Shown: positions 26,312 to 35,042 of the stretch, one piece after another
Layout of the letters: every line of letters starts with the position of its first letter
How positions within the stretch are numbered: the stretch's first letter is position 1
NCBI RefSeq assembly: GCF_051433165.1
Contig: NZ_JBHMFS010000023.1
Location: 1-64,000 of the forward strand
DNA length: 64,000 nucleotides
Direction: 5' to 3'
Origin: Falsiroseomonas sp051433165
GTDB lineage: Bacteria > Pseudomonadota > Alphaproteobacteria > Acetobacterales > Acetobacteraceae
Program-made: the position numbers and the translations under genes
Notes under the pieces: generated by a model
Told to the model about the DNA's origin: nothing
Seen by the model: the letters and a program-made list of their open reading frames with translations, nothing else
Databases searched by the model: none

Positions 26312-26475
26312 AGACCGCATGTTGAACGTTGCGTGAGCACACGAAACAGCGACCTGATAAACGTTGCAGAGTAGAAAATAGCGATTTAGCTTGTCATTTA
26401 GGCATGCCAGAAATGAGATCGTAAGCAATATTTAGATCGATTGGCCGGCGAATCTTCGCCCAAGGAAATGGAACC
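26312..26475 (+). promoter_or_regulatory. AT-rich spacer before cpaC, possible internal promoter
   Basis: This 164-bp gap is AT-rich compared with the coding DNA, especially at 26370-26440. It may hold an internal promoter or a processing site that adjusts secretin expression. The sequence AAGGAAAT lies just before the GTG start at 26476. Confidence 0.4.
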
Positions 26476-28089
26476 GTGTTCGAAAGCAAAACAGATCCCG
26501 GAACCTTATTCCATAGTAAAACGAGCAATGTTGCTCTTGCGGCACGGCGTCCAGCCAGAGAGCCGGGCGCTGCCTGGACGGGTGCCCCATGGTTGGGCGT
26601 GGCCGTTGTTGCTGCAGTCATGGCGACTGCCCCAGACTTCGCCTGGTCACAGACTCCTTCGCGGGTGGCGCCGGTCGATCCCCGTTCGGCACCGGCAGCG
26701 CCAGCGGTGTCGTTGACGCGCGAGGTCGCGCCTACAATCCCCATCACCTTGTCCGCCGGTACCGGCCGACTTCTGCGGCTGCCTGGCGCCGCAACCTCTG
26801 TCATCACGGCTGAACCGCGGATCGTCCGGGTCGAGCCGACTTCACCGACTTCGCTGTTCCTGATGGCTGTTGCGCCGGGGCGCACGACGGTGGTGGCGAC
26901 CGCTGAGGATGGGTCTGCAGTTGCCGAGTATGAGGTGACCGTGACGCCTGGCGCCTTCGAGCAGACCGGCGACCGCACCCCGGCGCCGAGCGCGGGCGCT
27001 GTCGAAAGCGCCATTCGGCGGACGCTGAGGGGCTCGGACTCGGTGCGCGTCGCCGCGGCTGGCCGCAATGGCTTTGTCCTGAGCGGCACCGTTGCGAATG
27101 CGGCAGATGCCCAGCGCGCCGAGATGGTCGCGCGCGTTCTCGCCGGAGACGAGCGCACGGTTGTCAACAACCTCCAGCTGCTCTCCGCAATCCAAGTGAA
27201 TGTCCGGGTGCGTATCGCCGAAGTCTCGCGCCAGGTGACCCGCGAGCTGGGGCTGAACTGGCGCGCCTTTGGGCAGACAGGCAGCTTCCTGATGGGCCTG
27301 CGAAGCGGCCCGGCTGCACTTTCCGTGGCCGGCGCTGTGCTTTCAGGCGGAAGCTCCCTCGTTACCAGCCCCAGCCGTGTGGGGCTCGGCCTGACGGGCA
27401 ACAACTATGATATCAATGCTGTTATCGACGCACTTGCCGCGGACCAGTTGATCTCGATCTTGGCAGAGCCGAACCTGACGGCCCAATCGGGTGAAACGGC
27501 CAGCTTCCTGGCCGGAGGCGAGTTCCCGATTCCCATTGCGGCGACATCAACTGGGCAGATCACCATAGAGTTCAAGCAGTTTGGCGTCAGCCTCGCTTTT
27601 GTGCCTACCGTCATGGGCCCAGATCGGGTGAACCTGCGAATCCGTCCTGAGGTCAGCGAGCTGACTGACCAGGGCGCGGTGACGGTACCGCTTGGTGGGA
27701 CAGGCACCACTGTCACCATCCCCGCGCTCGCCGTCCGACGCGCGGAAACCACTGTGGAACTCGGCAGTGGGCAGAGCTTCGCCATCGCAGGCCTCCTCCA
27801 GCGCAACTCGCGGCAGAGCGGGTCTGGCGTCAGCGGCATCGGCGAGGTGCCCATACTGGGCGCGCTGTTCCGCTCAGACCGGTTTCAGCGCAACGAGACC
27901 GAGTTGGTGATCATCGTCACGCCCTATCTGGTCCGCCCGGTATCCGAGCCAGGAGCTCTCGGCGCGCCAACAGACGGCTTCCGCCCCGCGACCGACATCG
28001 ATCGCGTCCTATTCCAGCGCCAGATTGCTCGGGGTTCCAACGCACCGCAGCTGCGCGGCCGGCCAGATGCCGGCTTCATCCTGGAGTGA
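26476..28089 (+). CDS. cpaC: Tad outer membrane secretin CpaC/RcpA
   Basis: A 537-residue secretin. A long N-terminal region contains a hydrophobic export segment (WLGVAVVAAVMATAPDFAW, about residues 38-56). A BON/STN-like pilus secretin domain follows (about 80-160) with GTGRLLRLPGAATSVITA and RIVRVEPTSPTSLFLM. The secretin core (about 240-480) includes VNVRVRIAEVSRQV, DALAADQLISILAEPNLTA and the conserved ETASFLAGGEFPIP, ending in EVPILGALFRS. It forms the outer membrane pore for the Flp pilus. The GTG start is supported by AAGGAAAT. The unusually long pre-signal N-terminus suggests that a later start is possible. Confidence 0.92.
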   Translation: MFESKTDPGTLFHSKTSNVALAARRPAREPGAAWTGAPWLGVAVVAAVMATAPDFAWSQTPSRVAPVDPRSAPAAPAVSLTREVAPTIPITLSAGTGRLLRLPGAATSVITAEPRIVRVEPTSPTSLFLMAVAPGRTTVVATAEDGSAVAEYEVTVTPGAFEQTGDRTPAPSAGAVESAIRRTLRGSDSVRVAAAGRNGFVLSGTVANAADAQRAEMVARVLAGDERTVVNNLQLLSAIQVNVRVRIAEVSRQVTRELGLNWRAFGQTGSFLMGLRSGPAALSVAGAVLSGGSSLVTSPSRVGLGLTGNNYDINAVIDALAADQLISILAEPNLTAQSGETASFLAGGEFPIPIAATSTGQITIEFKQFGVSLAFVPTVMGPDRVNLRIRPEVSELTDQGAVTVPLGGTGTTVTIPALAVRRAETTVELGSGQSFAIAGLLQRNSRQSGSGVSGIGEVPILGALFRSDRFQRNETELVIIVTPYLVRPVSEPGALGAPTDGFRPATDIDRVLFQRQIARGSNAPQLRGRPDAGFILE

Positions 28090-28097
28090 ACGTCGCC

Positions 28098-28442
28098 ATG
28101 ACCAACCGCACTCTCCGCGCCGGCGCATCCTGGGCGCTGCTGCTCGGCCTACTGGGCTGCGCGGATGACCCTTTCGAACGGCCCGGCACCTGGCAACCTG
28201 CTGGCGTGAACGACCGCAACCTGTCCCTCATGGTGGCCAGTCCCGGTGATCTCACCCGAGGCGTGGGCGCACTGTCTGAACGCGGTGACGTTGGTGCCAC
28301 AGCCGTCACGCGCCTCGTGACTGAGCAGCGCCGGCCGCTTCTTGCGTCGCCTAGTTCGTCTGTCGGAGGATCGCAGCAGCCGACCGCCGATCGGCCACTC
28401 CCTGGTCTCGGTTTGGCATCAGGTAGCAGGGGTGCACGCTGA
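28098..28442 (+). CDS. cpaD: CpaD-like pilus lipoprotein
   Basis: A 114-residue lipoprotein with a signal peptide ending in LLGLLGC (lipobox LLGC), then DDPFERPGTWQPAGVNDRNL and ASPGDLTRGVG, matching the short CpaD/RcpB-type proteins seen at this position in Tad loci. It is shorter than classical CpaD, so the assignment rests on position, lipobox and the FERPGTW region. ATG 28098 with GGAG eleven bases upstream is chosen; GTG 28086 overlapping the cpaC stop is the alternative. The last base overlaps the next start. Confidence 0.78.
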   Translation: MTNRTLRAGASWALLLGLLGCADDPFERPGTWQPAGVNDRNLSLMVASPGDLTRGVGALSERGDVGATAVTRLVTEQRRPLLASPSSSVGGSQQPTADRPLPGLGLASGSRGAR

Positions 28443-29254
28443 TGTGGGTGAGACAGGCGCTAACGGACAAGCCCGCCGTCCCATCGCGTCGTGGCGCCCT
28501 TCACGGCATTATAGGTCTCTGTGCGATGAGCATGCTGTCCGCCTGTGCCGTAACAGGCGCGAACCACGCTTCGGTACGCAACCCCGATGCCGCCTCCCGC
28601 GTCCGGGTGGCGATGGCCGCCGAGGCGTCGGGCCAGCATGACGTCGCCGCCTCAATGTATTCGGCCGCGGCAAATGCGGCGCCGCTGGATGCTGAGATAC
28701 AGGCCCGCTACGCGGCGGCGTTGGTGCGTGTTGGGCAGGTTCAGAACGCCGAACAGGTTCTCCTGCGCGCCCTGAACAACAAGCCGCGCGACCCTGGACT
28801 GGGGCTGGCCCTTGGCCAGTTGCGGATCCGCACGGGCGCCGCGGCTGAAGCCATCGCAGCGCTAGAACAGGTACTCGTGCAGCGGCCTCGCGATACTGCC
28901 GCGCTTAATGCGCGGGGGGTGGCGCTGGACCTGCTGGGACGACATGCCGAAGCGCAGCAGAGCTACCGTACTGCACAAGCCATCGATCCTAGTGACATTC
29001 CCAGCGCGAACAATCTTGGCTTCTCGCTGATGCTCAGTGGTCGCCCGATGGAGGCTGTGGCCATACTTTCTGCCCTGCGTCAGCGAACCGCCGCTCCGCT
29101 GCGCGTCGCCACCAATCTCGGCATAGCACAGGCCATGACGGGTGATTCACGCAATGCCCAAACATCCTTGGGTGGACGGGTCGATGATGAGGACTTGACG
29201 CAAATTGTGCGGAGTCTTGCCTCACCCGGCCTTACTTCAGGGGCCGGCAGCTAA
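28442..29254 (+). CDS. tadD: TPR lipoprotein TadD
   Basis: A 270-residue protein. The N-terminus contains a lipoprotein signal (MSMLSAC, Cys about residue 35). Four to five tetratricopeptide repeats follow from about 55 to 230, for example RYAAALVRVGQVQNAEQVLL, ALGQLRIRTGAAAEAIAALE and ARGVALDLLGRHAEAQQSYR. TadD is thought to assist secretin assembly, like a pilotin. The ATG overlaps the upstream stop (TGATG). A start nearer the signal peptide is possible, because 28 residues precede the hydrophobic core. Confidence 0.9.
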   Translation: MWVRQALTDKPAVPSRRGALHGIIGLCAMSMLSACAVTGANHASVRNPDAASRVRVAMAAEASGQHDVAASMYSAAANAAPLDAEIQARYAAALVRVGQVQNAEQVLLRALNNKPRDPGLGLALGQLRIRTGAAAEAIAALEQVLVQRPRDTAALNARGVALDLLGRHAEAQQSYRTAQAIDPSDIPSANNLGFSLMLSGRPMEAVAILSALRQRTAAPLRVATNLGIAQAMTGDSRNAQTSLGGRVDDEDLTQIVRSLASPGLTSGAGS

Positions 29255-29343
29255 GCACACCCTGAATGACGCTCGAAACGTCGCGGCGGCACGACGCGCA
29301 ATATGCGCGTGAAGGAGGCTGCAACGCCTCGCTGAGCACAGCC

Positions 29344-29883
29344 ATGATGGACAGGCGCAGCATGCTGTCTGGAATGGCGGGCCTGGCCGCCTCAGTCGTG
29401 CCAAGCAGGTCGGCTGACGCTAACCGGCTCATCGACCGCTCGCGCCTGATCTGGCTGCGTAACCAAGCAGGTGAGGAATTTGCTGGAGCATTCCGAGGGC
29501 CAGAAGGCGTGCCCGCTGCAGAGGTGATGGAACGCCTCCGCCACCTGTTCCGTGATCTGCGCGCCGAGGCACTCGGCCCGCTGCCGGTAGCGTTGGTGGA
29601 TGTCCTTTCGCTGATCCAGGCGGGTTGGCGCCATGAGCGGCCTTTGCTGCTGCATTCCGGATATCGTACGCGCGGTACCAACGCTTTGCTGGAAGGCGCG
29701 GCGAGAGCGAGCCTGCATCTTGAGGGACAGGCCGCCGACTTCGGGATGCGCGGCATTTCCCTGCCGGATCTTGCTGAAGCGGCTTCCGCCTTCTCCAGGA
29801 TCTTTAGCTTCATGGGCGTCGGGATCTACCGAAATTTTGTGCATGTAGACGTAGGCCCACGTCGCATGTGGAGGGGGGACTGA
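29344..29883 (+). CDS. exported M15/DUF882-type peptidoglycan peptidase
   Basis: About 179 residues. The N-terminus MMDRRSMLSGMAGLAAS resembles a Tat signal (two Arg followed by a hydrophobic stretch). The catalytic region contains HSGYRT, then ASLHLEGQAADFGM (SxHxxGxAxD pattern) and FVHVDVGP, giving the His, Asp and His zinc ligands of the YcbK/M15 family. Such enzymes cut peptidoglycan cross-links. Lying 90 bp after tadD, it may open the cell wall for pilus passage, which is an inference from position. An in-frame ATG at 29266 would add 26 residues before the signal and is less likely. Confidence 0.82.
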   Translation: MMDRRSMLSGMAGLAASVVPSRSADANRLIDRSRLIWLRNQAGEEFAGAFRGPEGVPAAEVMERLRHLFRDLRAEALGPLPVALVDVLSLIQAGWRHERPLLLHSGYRTRGTNALLEGAARASLHLEGQAADFGMRGISLPDLAEAASAFSRIFSFMGVGIYRNFVHVDVGPRRMWRGD

Positions 29884-29993
29884 CCGTCGGCGGAGCGGAT
29901 CAGCATATCGCCGACACATGACTGTCTCCAGGTCTGTCATCCGCATCAAACCCCCGCCCTGATCCTGGTCCAGCCTGGACTTGCTTCCGCGTG

Positions 29994-30415
29994 ATGGCCG
30001 ACCTCCAGGCCCAGGCCATCCGGCAGCACTGAAAGGCGCTGCGCATGCCGACCATCGGCGGCAGTTCGGCCGCCTGGCAGAGACCGCGGTGCGGGAACAG
30101 CAATCGCATCTCGGCTACCTCGAGGCCCTGCTGGCGGCCGAGATGGAGGAGCGCGACAGCCGGGCGATCACGCGCCTGCTGCACGACGCGCGGCTGCCGC
30201 GGATGAAGACGCTAAAGGCGTCCGAGTTCGATCGCTCCGGCGTCTTGGCCGCGCAGATGCGCGAGCTGGCCGAGGGGGAGTACGTCACCAAGGCGGAGCC
30301 AGTGCTGCTGATCGGCGAGGCAGGCACCGGCAAGACCCACCTCGCGACGGGGCTGTGCGTGGCCGCCTGTCGCCAACGGCGGCGGGTGCGGTTCACCACG
30401 GCGACCGGATTGATC
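29994..30415 (+). pseudogene. broken istB (IS21-type helper ATPase)
   Basis: The N-terminus MADLQAQAIRQH is followed by an in-frame TGA, then KALRMPTIGG. A one-base loss shifts the frame into FGRLAETAVREQQSHLGYLE, which continues through Walker A IGEAGTGKTHLATGL to TTATGLI, where the coding sequence is replaced by the left end of an IS66 element. So it carries a nonsense change, a frameshift and a 3' truncation. No istA is adjacent. Confidence 0.88.
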
Positions 30416-30509
30416 GTAAGCGCGGCGAGGAGGCCCGGCTTCCGGCGCGGGGGTGACCATGCTTGTTCGGCCTGGGGCAGGGAGCTTCGGGCCGACGTTA
30501 TGGTCGACG
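30416..30509 (+). mobile_element. left-end fragment of an IS66-family element
   Basis: Starting with GTAAGCGC, this 94-bp stretch matches the left end of the intact IS66 at 37823-37919 almost throughout, including the segment AGGGAGCTTCGGGCCGACG and the final TATGGTCGACG. It stops abruptly where IS1182-type sequence begins. Confidence 0.85.
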
Positions 30510-30813
30510 TGTCGTGGTCGGGGTGCAGGTTCGCCGCCACGTAGCGCACGCCCAGGTCGCGATGCGCCGCCCGCTCGATCCGCCGTGAGGAGAAGATGCC
30601 GTTGGCATAGCTGTAGATCAGCAGCGCCAGCAGGAGGCGCGGGTGATACTGCGCGCGGCCACCTGGGATTAGCCGCACGGCGAAGGCGCTGAGCGGAACA
30701 CGATCCACCGCCGCCACCACAAAATGCGCCACGTCGTCGGCCGGCAGCCAATCCTTCAAATCCGGCGGCAGCAGGAACGCTTGGTCCCGGCTAATGGGAA
30801 TGAACGTCGTCAT
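30510..30813 (-). pseudogene. N-terminal fragment of an IS1182-type transposase
   Basis: On the minus strand the frame begins MTTFIPISRDQAFLLPPDLK and continues LLALLIYSYANGIFSSRRIE to NLHPDHDT, the typical N-terminus of IS1182-family transposases (about 101 residues). It is cut at the junction with the IS66 fragment. The catalytic core is missing, so it is inactive. Confidence 0.88.
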
Positions 30814-31068
30814 GCCCGGCAGATTCGCCGATTTCAGGGCCGCTGGGAATCCGACAGACTGCTAGAGAGAGACACAACCAAGCTGCATGTCCGGCTTAAC
30901 GCGGCCACTCCACCCCTACACCACGGTCTTCAACCGCTCGACCCGATGGCGCCTGAGGACGTGGCGTGGCCGGATGACCTATGGCGGCAAGCTCTTGGCC
31001 CTGGCGCATGCCCCGCCGGCCACTAGTTAGCCAAACGATTTCGGATAATCTGGCGGAGATGTGGCGCT

Positions 31069-31752
31069 ATGGGAGGATTTAACAGTGGAAGGCGCCTTGG
31101 GCTGGCGACGGTGGAGGGCTGCGCCTCAGTGGTGTTGGACGTGTGTGCGGTGATGCGGCCCGTCACCGCCGAAATCCGCCGACAGCAGGCAGCGCCGATT
31201 GCGGAGGGGCAGATAGCTGAGGCGAGCGCCATCCGCTGGAACTGGACGTGGCAGGGCGATGCGGCCCCCTGGGCGACCGTGGATGTGCATCTGTCTCTCT
31301 GCAACGATCATGGCTCGGCACGGCTGAGCTTCGACGTGGCGCATTACCATTGCCCTACCGGCTTGCAGCAGCAGACGGTGATGATAGAGGCAACGCCCTC
31401 CCGCTTCGGTGGGGTTCGGTGGTGGTGGGTCTGCCCGGCGACCGGGAGGCGGTGCGCGAAGATCTACCTGCCGGATGGCGGCATTCGCTTTCTGAGCAGG
31501 GGGCAGGGCGCCTACCGCCTTGCCTATGCCTCGCAGCGGGGCGACGACATGCAGCGCAGCCACGGGCGGCTTGCGCGGCTGCATCGGCGGCTGGGCGGGC
31601 GCTACCGCTTCTTTGACGAGGTGCCGCCGCCGCGCCCCAAGTGGATGCGCCACGCGACCTATGATCGCCTGTGGGCAGAATGGGAGGCGCAGATAGAGCG
31701 GCATGAAGGCATCTACGAGGCGGGCGCGGCGCGGCTGCGAGCAAGGCTGTAG
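31069..31752 (+). CDS. conserved hypothetical protein
   Basis: A 227-residue protein of unknown function. The central part contains RWWWVCPATGRRCAKIYLPD (about residues 117-136), a two-Cys segment that looks like half of a zinc ribbon, followed by AYRLAYASQRGDD and a basic helical region. Conserved proteins with a WxVCP-GRR-LY segment are often seen near mobile elements in alphaproteobacteria, but I know of no assigned role. No signal peptide or membrane helix. It stands between the IS mosaic and the integrase gene, so it may belong to the mobile region. Confidence 0.65.
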   Translation: MGGFNSGRRLGLATVEGCASVVLDVCAVMRPVTAEIRRQQAAPIAEGQIAEASAIRWNWTWQGDAAPWATVDVHLSLCNDHGSARLSFDVAHYHCPTGLQQQTVMIEATPSRFGGVRWWWVCPATGRRCAKIYLPDGGIRFLSRGQGAYRLAYASQRGDDMQRSHGRLARLHRRLGGRYRFFDEVPPPRPKWMRHATYDRLWAEWEAQIERHEGIYEAGAARLRARL

Positions 31753-32428
31753 GACACGGGGAAAGCGCCTGCCGCGGCTATGGCGGATCCGCCGCTGCGG
31801 TAGCTTCGCTGCCTAGCGTCGGCGTGTGACAGCCTGCGCGGCCACCCCGGCGCGCTTTGTTCAGTAGCCGTCTGCTTCCCTGTCTGCATACCCATGACTG
31901 ATTTGTGGACCCTGGCTCGGGCGGCGCTGAAAGCCGAGCGCGAGACAGAGAACTGGTGGATGACTGCGCCCTCCTGTCATGAAACCTTGCGCGGCCGGAG
32001 TTGGCCTACCAGCCCGTATGCCGCGCGAGTGGCAAATATGCCGCGCGAGTGGCAAAGCCAAATGACTGCGTGACCGACCTTCCCGACGCTGCCTCCATCC
32101 GAAGGGGGCGTCTACTACCGTGCATGCCAATCGCTGGCCGGATTGGGGGTAGAGATGGGGGTAAGACACGAATTTGTACGAAAAACAGCAACGAATTCAC
32201 TACGATAGCGCAGGGTTTTGGCGGATAGGGTGGCCGCCATACTGATGGTCGTGGTTATCCGCTGGCGTTCGTCTCCTCGCCCGATCAGGTAGCCAATACG
32301 TTGAATTGTTTGGATTTCATGAAGTTGTTCGTTCTCATTTGATCGCTTGCGTTCATGGCCGTTCGGCTATTTTATGTGGGGAACGTCGTGGGGACAGATA
32401 TGGGTTCCGCATCATCAGGATACACATC
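31753..32428 (+). other. non-coding region upstream of the integrase, possible attachment/arm sites
   Basis: There is no supported gene here. It contains a 20-bp tandem duplication (32018-32057), two GGGGGTA heptamers at 32145-32151 and 32157-32163, and an AT-richer stretch from 32160 to 32420 that should hold the integrase promoter. Repeated G-rich heptamers near an integrase gene could be integrase arm sites. I found no tRNA and could not define att repeats. Confidence 0.4.
32018..32057 (+). repeat. 20-bp tandem duplication
   Basis: ATGCCGCGCGAGTGGCAAAT is followed directly by a second copy differing only in the last base. It lies about 370 bp upstream of the integrase start. Two copies only; possibly a binding-site duplication or a replication slip. 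Confidence 0.8.
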
Positions 32429-33703
32429 ATGCCAAAGCGTGCGGCGGGACTAACAGCGGCGGGTGTGCGGGCCGCCAAGCCAGGCATCCAAGTCGACGGC
32501 GCGGGCCTGATGCTCGTGGTAAAGCCAACCGGCACCGCAACTTGGATGTTCCGCTACACCTTCGGGGGTAGGCGACGGGACATGGGCCTCGGCCCCGCGC
32601 GTGGATCCGATGCCGTGCCACTCGCCGCCGTGCGCGAAAAGGCAGCCGACATGAGGCGGCTCGTTGCCGCTGGCACCGACCCGTTGGACCGCCGAGCGTC
32701 AGAGGTGGCAGCCCGGGCTGCGGCAGCGGAAGTCGCGCGCCGTGCGGTCACCTTCAGCCAGGCGACTGAGCGCTACTTGGCCGCCCACGAGGCAGGTTGG
32801 CGCAACGAGAAGCATCGGGCGCAGTGGGCCATGACCTTACGCGAGTATGCCGGACCTCATCTCGGGGCGATGCCAGTCACAGCGATCGAGACCCCGAACG
32901 TCGTCGAGGTCCTTCGACCGATTTGGCACGTCAAGCCCGAGACGGCGTCTCGGCTGCGCGGGCGGATCGAGGCGGTGCTGGACTTCGCGACCGTTCACGG
33001 CTGGCGCGATGCGGCCAACCCGGCACGTTGGCGCGGCCATCTGGACAAGCTGTTTCCGGCCCGGGGCAAGGTGCGGCCGGTGCGCCATCACGCCGCATTG
33101 CCGTGGGCCGACCTTGCTGATTTCATGGGTGCGCTGCGGCGACGGGAGGGAGCAGCAGCTCGCGCACTCGAGTTCTGCATCTTGACCGCCGCGCGGTCCG
33201 GCGAAGTTCTCGGGGCGCGATGGTCCGAGGTGGATCTCCAGAACGCTATTTGGACGATCCCGGCGCAACGTATGAAGGCTGGCAAGACGCACAGGGTGCC
33301 GCTTTCCGACGCTGCAGTTGAACTCTTGCAGACGGTTGGGCTGTTGCGCGACAGAAGCGAAGTGGACCCGTTCGTATTTCCGGGCCAGGGCAAAGAGCGA
33401 CCGCTCTCCGTGATGGCAGTGACGATGGTTCTGCGCCGCCTGAAACGGGGCGACGTCACGCCTCACGGCTTCCGGTCCACCTTTAGGGACTGGTGCGGTG
33501 AAACGACGACGCACAGCCGGGAGGTGGTTGAGGCCGCGCTAGCGCACAGGGTCGGCGATAAGGTGGAGCAAGCCTATGCGCGCGGCGACCTGTTCGCTAA
33601 GCGCCGTACCCTGATGCAAGACTGGGCGCGGTCATGTTCGAGCAATAGCACCGCCGATGAAGCACATCCCTTCGAGCCCCGGCTGCAAGGCGCCGGCGCG
33701 TGA
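32429..33703 (+). CDS. int: tyrosine-type integrase (P4 family, DUF4102 N-terminus)
   Basis: A 424-residue site-specific recombinase. The N-terminal DUF4102-like arm-binding domain (about 10-90) shows LTAAGVRAAKPGIQVDGAGL and LMLVVKPTGTATWMFRY. A core-binding domain follows (about 105-205). In the catalytic domain the Arg is in LTAARSGEVLGARW (about 254), HxxR is in TPHGFRSTFRDW (about 346) and the nucleophilic Tyr is in KVEQAYARGD (about 380). AGGA eight bases before ATG 32429 fixes the start; the open frame to 32306 is not family-like. The enzyme would integrate and excise the element that includes the following genes. Its stop overlaps GTG 33700 of the next frame. Confidence 0.94.
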   Translation: MPKRAAGLTAAGVRAAKPGIQVDGAGLMLVVKPTGTATWMFRYTFGGRRRDMGLGPARGSDAVPLAAVREKAADMRRLVAAGTDPLDRRASEVAARAAAAEVARRAVTFSQATERYLAAHEAGWRNEKHRAQWAMTLREYAGPHLGAMPVTAIETPNVVEVLRPIWHVKPETASRLRGRIEAVLDFATVHGWRDAANPARWRGHLDKLFPARGKVRPVRHHAALPWADLADFMGALRRREGAAARALEFCILTAARSGEVLGARWSEVDLQNAIWTIPAQRMKAGKTHRVPLSDAAVELLQTVGLLRDRSEVDPFVFPGQGKERPLSVMAVTMVLRRLKRGDVTPHGFRSTFRDWCGETTTHSREVVEAALAHRVGDKVEQAYARGDLFAKRRTLMQDWARSCSSNSTADEAHPFEPRLQGAGA

Positions 33704-33852
33704 AGGCCGCATCGGGCACCAGGCTGGTCGGCCGCCCGCGACCGGCGTCCCTACTCCGCGAGAACGTAAACACGCACAACGTTGGCTCTCTTAGCCCGGG
33801 CGCAACAGCTAAACGCAGAGACACAGCTCACTCGGCGCCCGAGCGAACGCAA

Positions 33853-34536
33853 ATGGGAGGCGAAGCAGTTGCTTCCATCGGTGAGGTTATAGGGTCTGTC
33901 GTCAAGCTCAAGCATAGGCGCATCACAGCCGAGGTTTTCCAGCGCATCCACGAGCAGACACAAGGCAGCAAGCGCATGGCTCTCGTGCACGATGCCGAGT
34001 TACTCAGTGTGATGCTCTCCAAGCTGCTCCTGCGGCTGGTTAAGCGTGCACGTCCCGATGCGACGGAAGCTCAAGCCAAGCTGGTAAGTGGTCGCCTTGA
34101 AGCTCTCCAGCGAGCCATTGCCGAAAGCTCAGAGACACGGGTTCCGCCGCCTCCCATCCCAGCAGATTGGCTCAACGCGATGCAGTCTTGGATCGAGGGC
34201 CACGCGTGGTCTTTTAAAGACCAGGGGCGCGGAGAAATCTCCTTCAACATCCATGTTTATCCAAGCCTCCTTGCGTTCTACGAGTTTGCCTTCGGCAGGC
34301 CCGCATCCGCCTCACCAGGACCCACACATCGGTTCCTGCGCGCGTGCGTTGCCGAGGTTCGCAGCGTTCTCACAGATCAAGGTTACACGGCAAAGAGATG
34401 GACGCTTGCCGGTGATGACGCTGTCGAAAAGCAAATAACTAGCCGCTGGAAGGCACCTTACCAAGAAAGAGCAAGGCGTGAGGTCCAAAAGCTATTCGTG
34501 TCCGTCAGGGCAGACTACCGAATTCAGGTAGGCTGA
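33853..34536 (+). CDS. hypothetical protein of the integrative element
   Basis: A 227-residue protein (278 if GTG 33700, overlapping the integrase stop, is used). I do not recognise it. It is mostly helical by appearance, with a Pro-rich linker RVPPPPIPADW (about 95-105) and a Trp/Phe-rich segment SWIEGHAWSFKDQGRG. No membrane segment, signal or Cys cluster. The base composition is lower in GC than the host genes around it. Position between integrase and AlpA-like gene suggests cargo or a regulator of the element. ATG 33853 has only a weak ribosome binding site, so the start is uncertain. Confidence 0.6.
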   Translation: MGGEAVASIGEVIGSVVKLKHRRITAEVFQRIHEQTQGSKRMALVHDAELLSVMLSKLLLRLVKRARPDATEAQAKLVSGRLEALQRAIAESSETRVPPPPIPADWLNAMQSWIEGHAWSFKDQGRGEISFNIHVYPSLLAFYEFAFGRPASASPGPTHRFLRACVAEVRSVLTDQGYTAKRWTLAGDDAVEKQITSRWKAPYQERARREVQKLFVSVRADYRIQVG

Positions 34537-34661
34537 CCGGCACCTTTTTTTCGGGGGAAAAATGGCCCCCTCTCTGCAGCGATTTTCTCCCCTGCAAGCA
34601 AAAAGGTGTTTCAGGTCAATTCCGTCTCAGACCGCCCGATCATGGGCAGGGGAGCACGGAC

Positions 34662-35042
34662 ATGAAGCCTCAAGACAGTCAACTGCGTAAGCCCAACGAT
34701 GCTCATCGAGGTCAGCCGGCCATGAGCAAAGGGCTCGCCCACGAGCACTCGCACGCTAACCTCCCCCACTCGGCGCAGCTCAATTCGAGCGTCGCCATTC
34801 TCGAGGCCCCGACGAAAAGCACGCTGCGGCTAAGCGCGGGCGCAAGCATTTTATCGGTCCTGCTCGTGCCCCTGGACGCCGCGTTCCGCAGCCTGGGCAT
34901 CGGGCGCACAAAGGGATACGAGCTCATCGGCTCTGGCCACCTCATCATGGTAAAAATCGGTACAAAAAGCTTGATAACGGCGGATAGCCTGGAGCGCTTC
35001 GTTGCAAGCCTTGCTCACACCAATGCGGCGTCGGGCCGGTGA
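34662..35042 (+). CDS. AlpA/excisionase-like helix-turn-helix protein
   Basis: A 126-residue protein. The N-terminal 60 residues are low-complexity and probably disordered. Residues about 65-115 form a MerR/AlpA-type winged helix: VPLDAAFRSLGIGRTKGYEL followed by MVKIGTKSLITADSLERFV, the usual 'recognise, read, bind' pattern of phage excisionases. AGGGGAG lies ten bases before ATG. The stop overlaps the GTG start of the primase gene (GTGA). It likely controls excision or the primase operon. Confidence 0.82.
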   Translation: MKPQDSQLRKPNDAHRGQPAMSKGLAHEHSHANLPHSAQLNSSVAILEAPTKSTLRLSAGASILSVLLVPLDAAFRSLGIGRTKGYELIGSGHLIMVKIGTKSLITADSLERFVASLAHTNAASGR

